Below, one piece after another: positions 7,395 through 15,123 of a stretch of DNA of 64,000 nt. Under the pieces are notes generated by a model. That model was not told where the DNA came from. It saw only the letters and a list, made by a program, of their open reading frames with translations, and searched no databases. Origin of the DNA: Streptomyces sp. TSRI0107. Lineage in GTDB: Bacteria; Actinomycetota; Actinomycetes; Streptomycetales; Streptomycetaceae. A program made the translations under genes and the position numbers. Position 1 is the first letter of the stretch. Each line of letters begins with the position of its first letter. The stretch spans positions 186,001 to 250,000 of the forward strand of contig NZ_LIVZ01000008.1 in assembly GCF_001905845.1 (NCBI RefSeq), read 5' to 3'.

Positions 7395-9383
7395 GTGAGT
7401 CGACCCCGCATCGTGGTCGTCGGCGCCGGCTTCGCCGGCTACCGGGCGGCCCGCGCCCTGTCCCGGGCCGCCCGCGACAAGGCCGAGATCACCCTGCTCA
7501 ACCCGACCGACTACTTCCTGTACCTGCCGCTGCTGCCCCAGGTCGCCGCGGGCATCCTCGAACCGCGCCGGGTCACCGTCTCCCTCTCCGGCACCCTGCC
7601 CCGGGTGCGGCTGGTGCTCGGCGAGGCCGACGCGATCGACCTCGACGCGCGCACCGTGCACTACAGCGACCCCGAGGGCGGCGACGGAACCCTCGAGTAC
7701 GACCGGCTGGTCCTCGCCGCCGGCAGCGTCAACAAGCTCCTGCCCATCCCCGGCGTCGCCGAGCACGCGCACGGCTTCCGGGGCCTGCCCGAGGCGCTCT
7801 ACCTGCGCGACCACGTCACCCGGCAGGTGGAACTCGCCGCCGCCTCCGACGACCCCGAGAGCTGCGCGGCACGCTGCACGTTCGTCGTCGTCGGTGCCGG
7901 ATACACCGGCACCGAGGTCGCCGCGCACGGCCGGCTCTTCACCGACGCCCAGGTCCGCAAGCATCCCCTGCGCGAGGGCATGCGGCCCCGCTGGATGCTG
8001 CTGGACGTGGCGCCGCGCGTCCTGCCCGAACTGGACGAACGGCTGTCCCGCACCGCCGACCGGGTGCTGCGGCAGCGCGGCGTGGACGTGCGGATGGGCA
8101 CCTCCGTGAAGGAGGCCACGCGCGACGGCGTCCTGCTGACCGACGGCGAGCACGTCGAGACCCGCACCCTCGTGTGGTGCGTCGGGGTGCGCCCCGACCC
8201 GCTCGTCGCGTCGCTGGGGCTGCCCCTGGAACGCGGCCGGCTGCTCGTCGACCCCCACCTCCAGGTGCCCGGCCGGCCCGAGGTGTTCGCCTGCGGGGAC
8301 GTGGCCGCCGTGCCCGACCTGGAGAAGCCGGGGGAGTACACCCCGATGACCGCACAGCACGCCTGGCGGCAGGGCAAGGTCTGCGCCCGCAACGTCGCCG
8401 CGTCGCTCGGCGCGGCGGAGCGGCAGGCCTACCGGCACCGCGACATGGGGTTCGTCGTCGACCTCGGCGGCACCCAGGCCGCCGCGAACCCGCTCGGCGT
8501 GCCGATGTCCGGACCGCTCGCCGGGGCGGTCACCCGCGGCTACCACCTCGCCGCGATGCCGGGCAACCGGGTGCGGGTGGCCGCGGACTGGCTGCTCGAC
8601 GCGGTACTGCCCCGGCAGGCCGTGCAACTCGGACTCGTACGGTCCTGGGCGGTACCGCTCGACACGGCCTCGCCGGAACTGGTGCGGGCGCCGGACGAGG
8701 TCGGGGCAGAGGCCGAAGCGAAGGCGGGAGCCGGAAGCGGAAGCGGGAGCGGCAGCGGGAGCGGAGGCGGAACCGGGGGCGCGGGCGGTCGGGCCGTCGG
8801 TGACGGGCCCGGTGCCGCGCGGAGCCCGGAGGCCGAGGAGCCCGCGCGGAGCGGGAAGGGCGGGGAACCCGCGAGGAACCAGCCCGGTGGGGAGCCAGCG
8901 AAGAGTCATCCGGGTGGGGAGCCCGCGAAGGACCACCCGGGTGGGGAACCCGCCAAGAGCCATCCGGGTGAGGAACCCGTGCGGGGCCCCGGTCAGGATC
9001 ACGGTCAGGGACGGGGCCAGGGTCGGGGCGGTCGTCCCCTGGGCGCCGTCGTGGACAGCGACGCGGAGTTGTCCGGGGTCGCCGGGCCCTTCCTGGACGC
9101 CGAGACGCCCGGTGCCGTCGGCTCGGCCGACATCGAGCCGTCCGGCCCCGGCGAGATGGTGACCGGCGAGGAGGGATCGAGCCCCGCCGAGCCCCGGGCC
9201 GACCGCGAGCCGCCCGGCCCCGCCGGTGAGGAGGACTCGGCCGGCGAACCGCCCGGCCCCGTACGGCATCCCCGCACGGGGGCCGCGCCGCGCACCGACC
9301 GTGAGCCGCCCGGCCCGGTCAAGGCCTCCGACCTGCCCGCCGATCCCCCCGAGTCCGAGACGCCTGCGGAAGGAGAGCGATGA
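7395..9383 (+). CDS. Type II NADH dehydrogenase-like FAD oxidoreductase with a long disordered tail
   Basis: The first ~430 residues are a type II NADH dehydrogenase or related NAD(P)/FAD oxidoreductase: FAD motif Gly-Ala-Gly-Phe-Ala-Gly near residue 10, NADH motif Gly-Ala-Gly-Tyr-Thr-Gly near 167, and the second FAD motif Ala-Cys-Gly-Asp-Val-Ala near 300. Family members pass electrons from NADH to quinone at the inner membrane face without pumping protons. I chose GTG 7395 because the family fold begins at once (Arg-Ile-Val-Val-Val-Gly). Residues ~430-662 are an unusual low-complexity extension of Gly-Ser and Gly-Glu-Pro-Ala-Lys repeats. The stop overlaps the transketolase ATG by 4 bases. 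Confidence 0.85.
   Translation: MSRPRIVVVGAGFAGYRAARALSRAARDKAEITLLNPTDYFLYLPLLPQVAAGILEPRRVTVSLSGTLPRVRLVLGEADAIDLDARTVHYSDPEGGDGTLEYDRLVLAAGSVNKLLPIPGVAEHAHGFRGLPEALYLRDHVTRQVELAAASDDPESCAARCTFVVVGAGYTGTEVAAHGRLFTDAQVRKHPLREGMRPRWMLLDVAPRVLPELDERLSRTADRVLRQRGVDVRMGTSVKEATRDGVLLTDGEHVETRTLVWCVGVRPDPLVASLGLPLERGRLLVDPHLQVPGRPEVFACGDVAAVPDLEKPGEYTPMTAQHAWRQGKVCARNVAASLGAAERQAYRHRDMGFVVDLGGTQAAANPLGVPMSGPLAGAVTRGYHLAAMPGNRVRVAADWLLDAVLPRQAVQLGLVRSWAVPLDTASPELVRAPDEVGAEAEAKAGAGSGSGSGSGSGGGTGGAGGRAVGDGPGAARSPEAEEPARSGKGGEPARNQPGGEPAKSHPGGEPAKDHPGGEPAKSHPGEEPVRGPGQDHGQGRGQGRGGRPLGAVVDSDAELSGVAGPFLDAETPGAVGSADIEPSGPGEMVTGEEGSSPAEPRADREPPGPAGEEDSAGEPPGPVRHPRTGAAPRTDREPPGPVKASDLPADPPESETPAEGER
8859..8993 (+). 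repeat. Five 27-bp coding repeats in the dehydrogenase tail
   Basis: Degenerate copies start at 8859, 8886, 8913, 8940 and 8967; each encodes nine residues of the type Gly-Gly-Glu-Pro-Ala-Lys-Ser-His-Pro. They build part of the disordered C-terminal extension. Confidence 0.85.
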
Positions 9384-11233
9384 ACACCGCCCAACTCGCC
9401 GAACTGGGGCAGCAGTTGCGGGTCGACAGCGTCCGCGCGGCGGCCGCCGCCGGATCCGGGCATCCGACGTCCTCGATGTCGGCCGCCGACCTGATGGCGG
9501 TCCTGCTGGCCGGCCATCTGCGCTACGACTTCGACCGTCCCGCCCACCCCGCCAACGACCGTTTCATCCTCTCCAAGGGACACGCGTCCCCCCTGTTCTA
9601 CGCGGTGCTCAAGGCGGCCGGCGCGATCGACGACCAGGAGCTGCTGACGTTCCGCGAGCAGGGCAGCCGGCTGGAGGGCCATCCCACGCCGCAGCGGCTG
9701 CCGTGGGTCGAGACGGCCACCGGCTCGCTGGGCCAGGGGCTGCCGGTCGGCGTCGGCGTCGCGCTCTCCGGCAAGCGGCTGGAGCGCACCGACTACCGCG
9801 TCTGGGTGCTGTGCGGCGACAGCGAGTTGGCGGAGGGCTCCGTGTGGGAGGCCGCCGAGCACGCGGGCCACGAGCGTCTGGACAATCTCGTCGTGGTCGT
9901 CGACGTCAACCGGCTCGGCCAGCGCGGACCGACCCGGCACGGCCACGACCTGGACGCCTACGGCCGCCGGTTCAGGGCCTTCGACTGGCACACGATCGAG
10001 ATCGACGGCCACGACGTCGACGCCATCGACCGCGCCTACGGCGAGGCCATATCCACCAAGGGCCAGCCCACCGTGATCCTCGCCCGCACCCTCAAGGGCA
10101 AGGGTGTCGAGGGGGTCGAGGACCGGGAGGGCCTGCACGGCAAGCCGCTGCCGGACGCGGAGGACGCGATCGAGCAGCTGGGCGGGGAGCGGGACCTGAT
10201 CGTCCAGGTACACGAACCGCCGGTCGCCCGGATATTGCATACCGTACGCAACGGGGCGCCCGTAGACCTCCCACGGTGGGAGCGGGGCGGCGACGGCGTC
10301 GCCACCCGGGACGCCTACGGCAAGGCCCTCGCCGCGCTCGGCACCGCCCGCGACGACGTCGTCGCCCTCGACGGCGAGGTCAGCGACTCCACCCGAGCCG
10401 AGTTCTTCGCCAAGGAACACCCCGACCGCTTCTTCGAGTGCTACATCGCCGAGCAGCAGATGGTCGCCGCCGCGGTGGGCCTCGCCTCCCGCGGCTGGGT
10501 GCCGTACGCCTCCTCCTTCGCGGCCTTCCTCACCCGCGCCCACGACTTCGTGCGGATGGCGGCGGTCAGCGGCGCCGGGATCAACCTGGTCGGCTCGCAC
10601 GCCGGTGTGGCCATCGGCCAGGACGGACCCTCGCAGATGGGCCTGGAGGACCTGGCGATGTTCCGGGCCGTGCACGGCTCGACTGTGCTCTACCCGTGCG
10701 ACGCCAACCAGACGGCCGCGCTGGTCGCGGCGATGGCCGGGCTCGACGGCATCCGCTACCTGCGCACCTCGCGCGGCGCCGGCCCGGTGCTCTACGAACC
10801 GGACGAGGAGTTCCCGATCGGCGGCAGCAAGGTGCTGCGCTCCTCCGAGGGGGACCGGCTCACCCTGGTCGCGGCGGGCGTCACCGTCCCCGAGGCGCTG
10901 GCCGCCGCGGACGCCCTCGACCGGGAGGGCATCCAGGTGCGGGTCGTCGACCTGTACTCGGTCAAGCCCGTCGACCGGTTCACCCTGCGCCAGGCCGCCG
11001 AGGACACCGGCTGCCTGATGACCGTGGAGGACCACCACCCGGAGGGCGGGCTCGGCGACGCGGTCTGCGAGGCCTTCCTCGACGGCCGCCCCATGCCGCG
11101 CCTGGTGCGCCTCGCGGTGCGGACGATGCCGGGCTCCGCGTCGCCCGAGGAGCAGCTGCACGCCGCCGGCATCGACGCCGAGTCCATCGCCGCCGCCGTA
11201 CGCCTGCTGGTGGAGCAGGCGGTCGTACCGTGA
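9380..11233 (+). CDS. tkt: Transketolase (short form)
   Basis: This 617-aa thiamine diphosphate enzyme moves two-carbon ketol units in the pentose phosphate pathway. The N-terminal domain has Ser-Gly-His-Pro-Thr-Ser and Ser-Lys-Gly-His-Ala-Ser. The diphosphate-binding segment is Cys-Gly-Asp-Ser-Glu-Leu-Ala-Glu-Gly near residue 146. The pyrimidine domain follows (~310-480) with Gly-Gln-Asp-Gly-Pro-Ser-Gln-Met-Gly. At 617 aa it is closer to the animal-type form than to the ~690-aa bacterial TktA, so it is probably a second, accessory transketolase. It follows a GGAGAG ribosome site, overlaps the dehydrogenase stop and itself overlaps the next gene (GTGA). Confidence 0.92.
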   Translation: MNTAQLAELGQQLRVDSVRAAAAAGSGHPTSSMSAADLMAVLLAGHLRYDFDRPAHPANDRFILSKGHASPLFYAVLKAAGAIDDQELLTFREQGSRLEGHPTPQRLPWVETATGSLGQGLPVGVGVALSGKRLERTDYRVWVLCGDSELAEGSVWEAAEHAGHERLDNLVVVVDVNRLGQRGPTRHGHDLDAYGRRFRAFDWHTIEIDGHDVDAIDRAYGEAISTKGQPTVILARTLKGKGVEGVEDREGLHGKPLPDAEDAIEQLGGERDLIVQVHEPPVARILHTVRNGAPVDLPRWERGGDGVATRDAYGKALAALGTARDDVVALDGEVSDSTRAEFFAKEHPDRFFECYIAEQQMVAAAVGLASRGWVPYASSFAAFLTRAHDFVRMAAVSGAGINLVGSHAGVAIGQDGPSQMGLEDLAMFRAVHGSTVLYPCDANQTAALVAAMAGLDGIRYLRTSRGAGPVLYEPDEEFPIGGSKVLRSSEGDRLTLVAAGVTVPEALAAADALDREGIQVRVVDLYSVKPVDRFTLRQAAEDTGCLMTVEDHHPEGGLGDAVCEAFLDGRPMPRLVRLAVRTMPGSASPEEQLHAAGIDAESIAAAVRLLVEQAVVP

Positions 11234-12156
11234 CCGATGCGGGCACACGCAGCGTGCGAGCGGGCCGTCGTACCGTCGAGGTGCGGCGGCCCGGCAAGGT
11301 GCTGTTCCCCGCCGGCGACGGCCATCCCGAGTACACCAAGGGCGACCTCGTCGACTACTACCGGTCGGTCGCGCCGTTCATGCTGCCGCATCTGCGCGGC
11401 CGCCCGCTGATGCTGGAGCGTCATCCGGACGGCGTGGACGGACCCCGTTTCATGCAGAAGAACACCCCGGAGAACTACCCGGACTGGATCACCCGCGTCG
11501 AGGTGCCCAAGGAGGGCGGCACCGTCTGCCACACCGTCTGCGACGACTCCGCGACCCTCGTCCACCTCGCCGGCCAGGCCTGCGTCACCCTGCACCGCTG
11601 GCTGTCGCGCACCGGCCGGCTGGACCGCCCCGACCGGCTGGTCTTCGACCTCGACCCGCCCGGCGACGACTTCGCGTCCGTCCGGGAGGCGGCCGGTCTG
11701 CTCGGCGGACTGCTCGACGAACTGCGGCTGCCGTCCGCCCTGATGACGACCGGCTCGCGCGGACTGCACGTCGTCGTGCCGCTGAACGGACAGCAGGACG
11801 CCGACGAGGTACGGCGGTTCGCCCGCGACGTCGCCGACACCCTCGCCGCCGGGCACCCGGACCGGTTCACCACCGCCGCCCGCAAGAAGGACCGCGGCGA
11901 CCGCCTCTACCTGGACGTGCAGCGCAACGCCTACGCCCAGACCGCCGTCGCCCCGTTCTCCGTCCGGGCCCGCCCCGGCGCTCCCGTCGCCGTACCCGTC
12001 ACCTGGGACCAGCTCGGCACACCCGGTTTCGGGCCGCGCCGCTGGACCCTCGCCGACGCCGTCGACCAGGCCCGCACCAACCCGTGGGCCGGCGTGCTGA
12101 ACCGGGGCCGGTCCCTCGCACCGGCCCGGCGCCGGCTCGACGCGCTGCGCGGCTGA
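11230..12156 (+). CDS. Stand-alone LigD polymerase domain (NHEJ DNA/RNA primase-polymerase)
   Basis: This 308-aa protein is the polymerase domain found at one end of LigD, which fills and extends DNA ends with ribonucleotides during Ku-dependent end joining. Visible family features are Arg-Pro-Gly-Lys-Val-Leu-Phe-Pro, Glu-Arg-His-Pro-Asp-Gly, the metal-binding Phe-Asp-Leu-Asp-Pro-Pro near residue 139 and Ser-Arg-Gly-Leu-His-Val near 176. No ligase or nuclease domain is present and no ku gene is nearby; separate polymerase and ligase genes are normal in Streptomyces. The GTG start overlaps the transketolase stop by 4 bases, an odd metabolic coupling. Confidence 0.9.
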   Translation: MTDAGTRSVRAGRRTVEVRRPGKVLFPAGDGHPEYTKGDLVDYYRSVAPFMLPHLRGRPLMLERHPDGVDGPRFMQKNTPENYPDWITRVEVPKEGGTVCHTVCDDSATLVHLAGQACVTLHRWLSRTGRLDRPDRLVFDLDPPGDDFASVREAAGLLGGLLDELRLPSALMTTGSRGLHVVVPLNGQQDADEVRRFARDVADTLAAGHPDRFTTAARKKDRGDRLYLDVQRNAYAQTAVAPFSVRARPGAPVAVPVTWDQLGTPGFGPRRWTLADAVDQARTNPWAGVLNRGRSLAPARRRLDALRG

Positions 12157-12188
12157 CGCCCCGGCACCCGTCCCGCCGCGCCCCACCG

Positions 12189-12214
12189 CTGTGCATTCCA
12201 CAGGTTTGGCCAAA
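12189..12214 (+). promoter_or_regulatory. Two adjacent palindromes upstream of the gas-vesicle operon
   Basis: CTGTG (12189-12193) pairs with CACAG (12199-12203) across 5 bases, followed directly by the perfect palindrome TTTGGCCAAA (12205-12214). They lie 33-58 bases before the gvpO start, in the only long gap of the operon, so they are candidate operator or promoter elements. No regulator is assigned. Confidence 0.35.
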
Positions 12215-12246
12215 GAACGAGCGGCCACCCGAACACGGAGGTGGCC

Positions 12247-12597
12247 ATGTCGAACACGAACAGCACATCCCAATCACACAGTTCACAGGAGAACCAGAAG
12301 CGGAACACGTCCACGGCGGACGACCGGCCGAGCCCGATGGAGGTGCTGCGCGAGGCGCGCACCCAGCTCGCGGAGCTCACCGGCATGACCGCCGAGACCG
12401 TGTCGTCCTTCGAACAGACGGAGGACGGCTGGTCCCTGGAGATCGAGGTCCTCGAACTCACCCGGGTTCCCGACACGATGAGCCTGATGGCGAGCTACCA
12501 GGTGGAACTCGACGACCGGGGCCTGCTCACCGGCTACCGGCGCGTGCGCCGCTACGAACGCGGGCGGGCCGACGCACAACGGCCCGGCGGCCGCTAG
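12247..12597 (+). CDS. gvpO: Gas vesicle protein GvpO
   Basis: The product is 116 aa from ATG 12247, chosen because GGAGG sits 5 bases upstream; a GTG at 12241 is in frame. After a polar Ser/Asn/Gln-rich N-terminus, the GvpO domain runs from about residue 30: Val-Leu-Arg-Glu-Ala-Arg, Thr-Glu-Asp-Gly-Trp-Ser-Leu-Glu-Ile-Glu-Val-Leu-Glu-Leu and Tyr-Arg-Arg-Val-x-Arg-Tyr. GvpO is an accessory protein that in haloarchaea is needed for vesicle formation and affects gvpA expression. It opens the gvpOAFGYZJLSK cluster, the conserved Streptomyces order as I recall it. Confidence 0.92.
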   Translation: MSNTNSTSQSHSSQENQKRNTSTADDRPSPMEVLREARTQLAELTGMTAETVSSFEQTEDGWSLEIEVLELTRVPDTMSLMASYQVELDDRGLLTGYRRVRRYERGRADAQRPGGR

Positions 12598-12649
12598 GCC
12601 GCCCTCGAACGCCCGCCACCACACCAGCAGAGAAGGAGGACAGGTCGAC

Positions 12650-13078
12650 ATGACCGTTGTCCCGGCACAGCAGACCGGCTCGGGAGGTGGCTCCAGCGGC
12701 CTCTACGACGTCCTGGAGCTCGTGCTCGACCGAGGGCTCGTCATCGATGCCTTCGTGCGGGTCTCCCTGGTCGGTATCGAGATTCTGAAGATCGACGTAC
12801 GGGTCGTCGTCGCCAGCGTCGACACCTATCTGCGCTTCGCCGAGGCGTGCAACCGCCTCGACCTGGAGTCCGGGCCGCGCAAGAGCCCCGGCCTGCCGGA
12901 CGTCGTCGGGCAGATCACCGAGTCCGGAGCGCGCGGCAAGTCCAAGGGCGCCCTGTCCGGCGCCGCGCAGACCATCTCCGACGCGTTCAAGCAGGCCCGT
13001 GACGAGGGCTCGGAGGAGAACGAGCCCAAGTCCCGCAGCCGCCGCACCACCACCCGCCGGAAGGAGGAACAGGAGTGA
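12650..13078 (+). CDS. gvpA: Gas vesicle structural protein GvpA, C-terminally extended
   Basis: Residues ~18-75 carry the GvpA fold that assembles into the ribbed hollow shell: Leu-Tyr-Asp-Val-Leu-Glu-Leu-Val-Leu-Asp-Arg-Gly-Leu-Val-Ile-Asp, then Ile-Asp-Val-Arg-Val-Val-Val-Ala-Ser-Val-Asp-Thr-Tyr-Leu. At 142 aa it is twice the length of classical GvpA (~70 aa); the extra tail is Ser/Lys/Arg/Glu-rich and ends in a run of arginines and glutamates, as in other Streptomyces GvpA proteins. AAGGAGGA precedes the ATG. The gene overlaps gvpF by 4 bases (GTGA). It is the principal shell candidate in this cluster. Confidence 0.92.
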   Translation: MTVVPAQQTGSGGGSSGLYDVLELVLDRGLVIDAFVRVSLVGIEILKIDVRVVVASVDTYLRFAEACNRLDLESGPRKSPGLPDVVGQITESGARGKSKGALSGAAQTISDAFKQARDEGSEENEPKSRSRRTTTRRKEEQE

Positions 13079-13845
13079 GCACCTACGTCTACGGCATCGC
13101 CGCGCGCTCCCACCCCGCGCTCCCCGACGGCATGGAGGGCGTCGGCGATCCCGCCCGCCCGGTGCGGGTCCTGAAGGAAGGTGAGCTGGCGGCCCTCGTC
13201 AGCGACGCACCGGACGGGCTGCGGCCCAAGCGCCGCGACCTGATCGCCCATCAGAACGTGCTCGCCGAGGCGGGCGCCGCGGGCCCCGTGCTGCCGATGC
13301 GGTTCGGCAGCGTCGCCCCCGACGACGAGTCGGTCACCGGCGTCCTCGCCGAACGCGCCGAGCACTATCGGGAACGGCTGCGGACTCTCGACGGCAAGGT
13401 CGAGTACAACGTCAAGGCCTCCCACATCGAGGAGGCCGTCCTGCATCACGTGATGGCCGAGGACCAGGAGATCAGGTCCCTCGCCGAGGCCAACCGGCAG
13501 GCTGGAGGCGGCAGTTACGAGAGCAAGCTGCGGCTCGGCGAGATGGTCGCCGCCGCGGTGCGGGCCAAGGAGACGGAGGACGCCGCCGAGGTGCGGCGGG
13601 CGCTGGAGGCGGCCGCGGAAGCGGTGAGCGCCGGGCCCGAGTCCTCGGGTTGGCTGGTCAACCTCTCCTTCCTGGTCGACCGGAACGCGGCCGAGCCGTT
13701 CCTGGCCGCGGTCGAGCAGGCCCGCAAGAACCTGCCCCACCTGGAGCTGCGCGCCAACGGGCCGCTGCCGCCGTACAGCTTCGTCGAGCCGGGTCCGGCC
13801 CAGACCGCGGGCAGCGCGGCGGGCGCGCAGAGCGCGGAGGGCTGA
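13075..13845 (+). CDS. gvpF: Gas vesicle protein GvpF (GvpL/F family)
   Basis: This 256-aa GvpL/F-family protein begins Thr-Tyr-Val-Tyr-Gly-Ile and contains the family segments His-Gln-Asn-Val-Leu, Val-Leu-Pro-Met-Arg-Phe-Gly-Ser, Val-Glu-Tyr-Asn-Val-Lys and Leu-Val-Asn-Leu-Ser-Phe-Leu-Val. It ends in the Gly-Pro-Leu-Pro-Pro-Tyr-Ser-Phe segment. GvpF-type proteins are minor components of the inner vesicle face and help nucleate GvpA assembly. The GTG start overlaps gvpA, implying coupled translation. A second paralogue (gvpL) lies further on. Confidence 0.93.
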   Translation: MSTYVYGIAARSHPALPDGMEGVGDPARPVRVLKEGELAALVSDAPDGLRPKRRDLIAHQNVLAEAGAAGPVLPMRFGSVAPDDESVTGVLAERAEHYRERLRTLDGKVEYNVKASHIEEAVLHHVMAEDQEIRSLAEANRQAGGGSYESKLRLGEMVAAAVRAKETEDAAEVRRALEAAAEAVSAGPESSGWLVNLSFLVDRNAAEPFLAAVEQARKNLPHLELRANGPLPPYSFVEPGPAQTAGSAAGAQSAEG

Positions 13846-13849
13846 GCCC

Positions 13850-14077
13850 GTGGGACTGATCGGCGAAGTGCTGATGCTGCCGTTCGCGCCGGTGCGCGGC
13901 AGCGCCTGGGCGGTCAGACAGGTGCTGGCCGAGGCGGAGCGGATCTACTACGACCCCGCCACGGTCCGCGCCGAACTCGCCCGGCTGGAGGAGCAGCTGG
14001 ACGCCGGGGAGATCACGGAGGAGGAGTTCGACCGCCGCGAGGACGAACTCCTCGACCGGCTGGAGACGTCACGATGA
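13850..14077 (+). CDS. gvpG: Gas vesicle protein GvpG
   Basis: This 75-aa protein matches GvpG in length and pattern. It begins with a hydrophobic stretch (Leu-Met-Leu-Pro-Phe-Ala-Pro-Val-Arg), followed by a long charged helix with Leu-Glu-Glu-Gln-Leu-Asp-Ala-Gly-Glu-Ile-Thr-Glu-Glu-Glu-Phe. GvpG is an essential minor assembly protein that acts with GvpF and GvpL. The start is GTG 13850, 4 bases after the gvpF stop, and the stop overlaps the next start by 4 bases. Confidence 0.9.
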   Translation: MGLIGEVLMLPFAPVRGSAWAVRQVLAEAERIYYDPATVRAELARLEEQLDAGEITEEEFDRREDELLDRLETSR

Positions 14078-15123
14078 AGGGCCGACTGGTGGCCGTCGCC
14101 GTGGTCCTCCTGGCCCGCCGGCAGCTACGGCTGCTGTCCCGGCGGGTCCGGGAGAACCCGCAGGTCCGTGAGATCGAGGAGCAACTCCGCGAGGACCTGC
14201 GGGGCGTCCCGGACGCGGCGGCGGACACCCTGGCCCGCTGGGCCGAACGCCGCCTCGACGCGCTCGCCGACCGGCTGCACGAACGGACGGCGGAGATCTA
14301 CGCGGGCCTGGGCGCGGGCGGGGCCGCGGCGGAGGGTGGGGAGATCGAGGCGCCGTTGGACGAGGACGCCGACGAGATCGACGCGCCGTTGGACGAGGAC
14401 GCCGACGATTTCGAGGCGCCCTTGGACGGGGATGTCGACGACGGCGAGGAGCCGGTCGACGAGGACGCCGATGAGATCGAGGCGCCGTTGGACGGGGACG
14501 CCGACGAGATCGACGCGCCCTTGGACGGGGACGCCGACGAGATCGACGCGCCCTTGGACGGGGACGCCGACGAGATCGACGACGCGCTGGACGGGGACGG
14601 CGACGGCAGCGAGGAGCCGGTCGAGGAGTCCGAGGCGCGGGCGCCGGAGCGTCCGGAGACCGCCGCGCAGGACGCCGCGGCGAAGAAGACCGCGGTGCGG
14701 AAGGCCAAGAAGGCCACCGCGAAGAAGGCCACGGCCGCGCGGTCCCGCGCCGGGCGGTCCGGTGGGGGGCGGTCCGGCGGCGGGCAGTCCGCCGACAAGC
14801 CCGCTGCCTCGAAGCCCACGGCCAAGAAGGCTCCCGCCAAGAAGGCCCCGGCCAAGAAGGCCCCGGCCAAGAAGGCCCCCGCCAAGAAGGCCCCGGCCAA
14901 GAAGGCCCCGGCCAAGAAGGCTCCCACCGAGAACGCCGCCGCCAAGAAGACCCCGGCCGAGAACGCCCCTGCCAAGAAGGCCGGTGCCAAGCAGCCCGCC
15001 GCCAGGAAGCCCCCCGCGAAGAAGCCGCCGGCCAAGAGGACCGCGGCCGCGCGGAGTGCCGCGCGGAGGTCGGCTTCCGCGAAGGCGGGGGCCCGTACGA
15101 CGAAGGGAGGCGGTGACCGATGA
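14074..15123 (+). CDS. gvpY: GvpY-position protein with acidic repeats and an H1-like lysine-rich tail
   Basis: The gene sits where actinomycete gas-vesicle clusters carry gvpY, overlapping both neighbours by 4 bases. The product is 349 aa in three parts. Residues 1-88 are a helical domain rich in Arg, Leu and Glu. Residues ~90-177 are eight 11-residue acidic repeats of the type Glu-Ile-Asp-Ala-Pro-Leu-Asp-Gly-Asp-Ala-Asp. Residues ~195-349 are a Lys/Ala/Pro block with seven exact Ala-Lys-Lys-Ala-Pro units, like histone H1 or HupS tails. The symbol rests on position only. The charge blocks suggest electrostatic binding to another protein, nucleic acid or the vesicle surface; no enzyme motif is visible. 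Confidence 0.7.
   Translation: MKGRLVAVAVVLLARRQLRLLSRRVRENPQVREIEEQLREDLRGVPDAAADTLARWAERRLDALADRLHERTAEIYAGLGAGGAAAEGGEIEAPLDEDADEIDAPLDEDADDFEAPLDGDVDDGEEPVDEDADEIEAPLDGDADEIDAPLDGDADEIDAPLDGDADEIDDALDGDGDGSEEPVEESEARAPERPETAAQDAAAKKTAVRKAKKATAKKATAARSRAGRSGGGRSGGGQSADKPAASKPTAKKAPAKKAPAKKAPAKKAPAKKAPAKKAPAKKAPTENAAAKKTPAENAPAKKAGAKQPAARKPPAKKPPAKRTAAARSAARRSASAKAGARTTKGGGDR
14341..14604 (+). repeat. Eight 33-bp acidic coding repeats in gvpY
   Basis: Eight contiguous 33-bp units, starting at 14341 and every 33 bases after, each encode an 11-residue Asp/Glu-rich unit. Units 6 and 7 (14506-14571) are nearly identical, showing recent duplication. Confidence 0.9.
14821..14925 (+). repeat. Seven 15-bp repeats encoding Ala-Lys-Lys-Ala-Pro
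   Basis: Seven tandem copies of a 15-bp unit (GCCAAGAAGGCCCCG and close variants) form the core of the lysine-rich block of gvpY. Confidence 0.92.

Noticed and set aside
14341..14925. Regular repeats that could suggest a CRISPR array or satellite
   Set aside because: The repeats are in frame, contiguous without unique spacers and clearly encode charged peptide units of gvpY.
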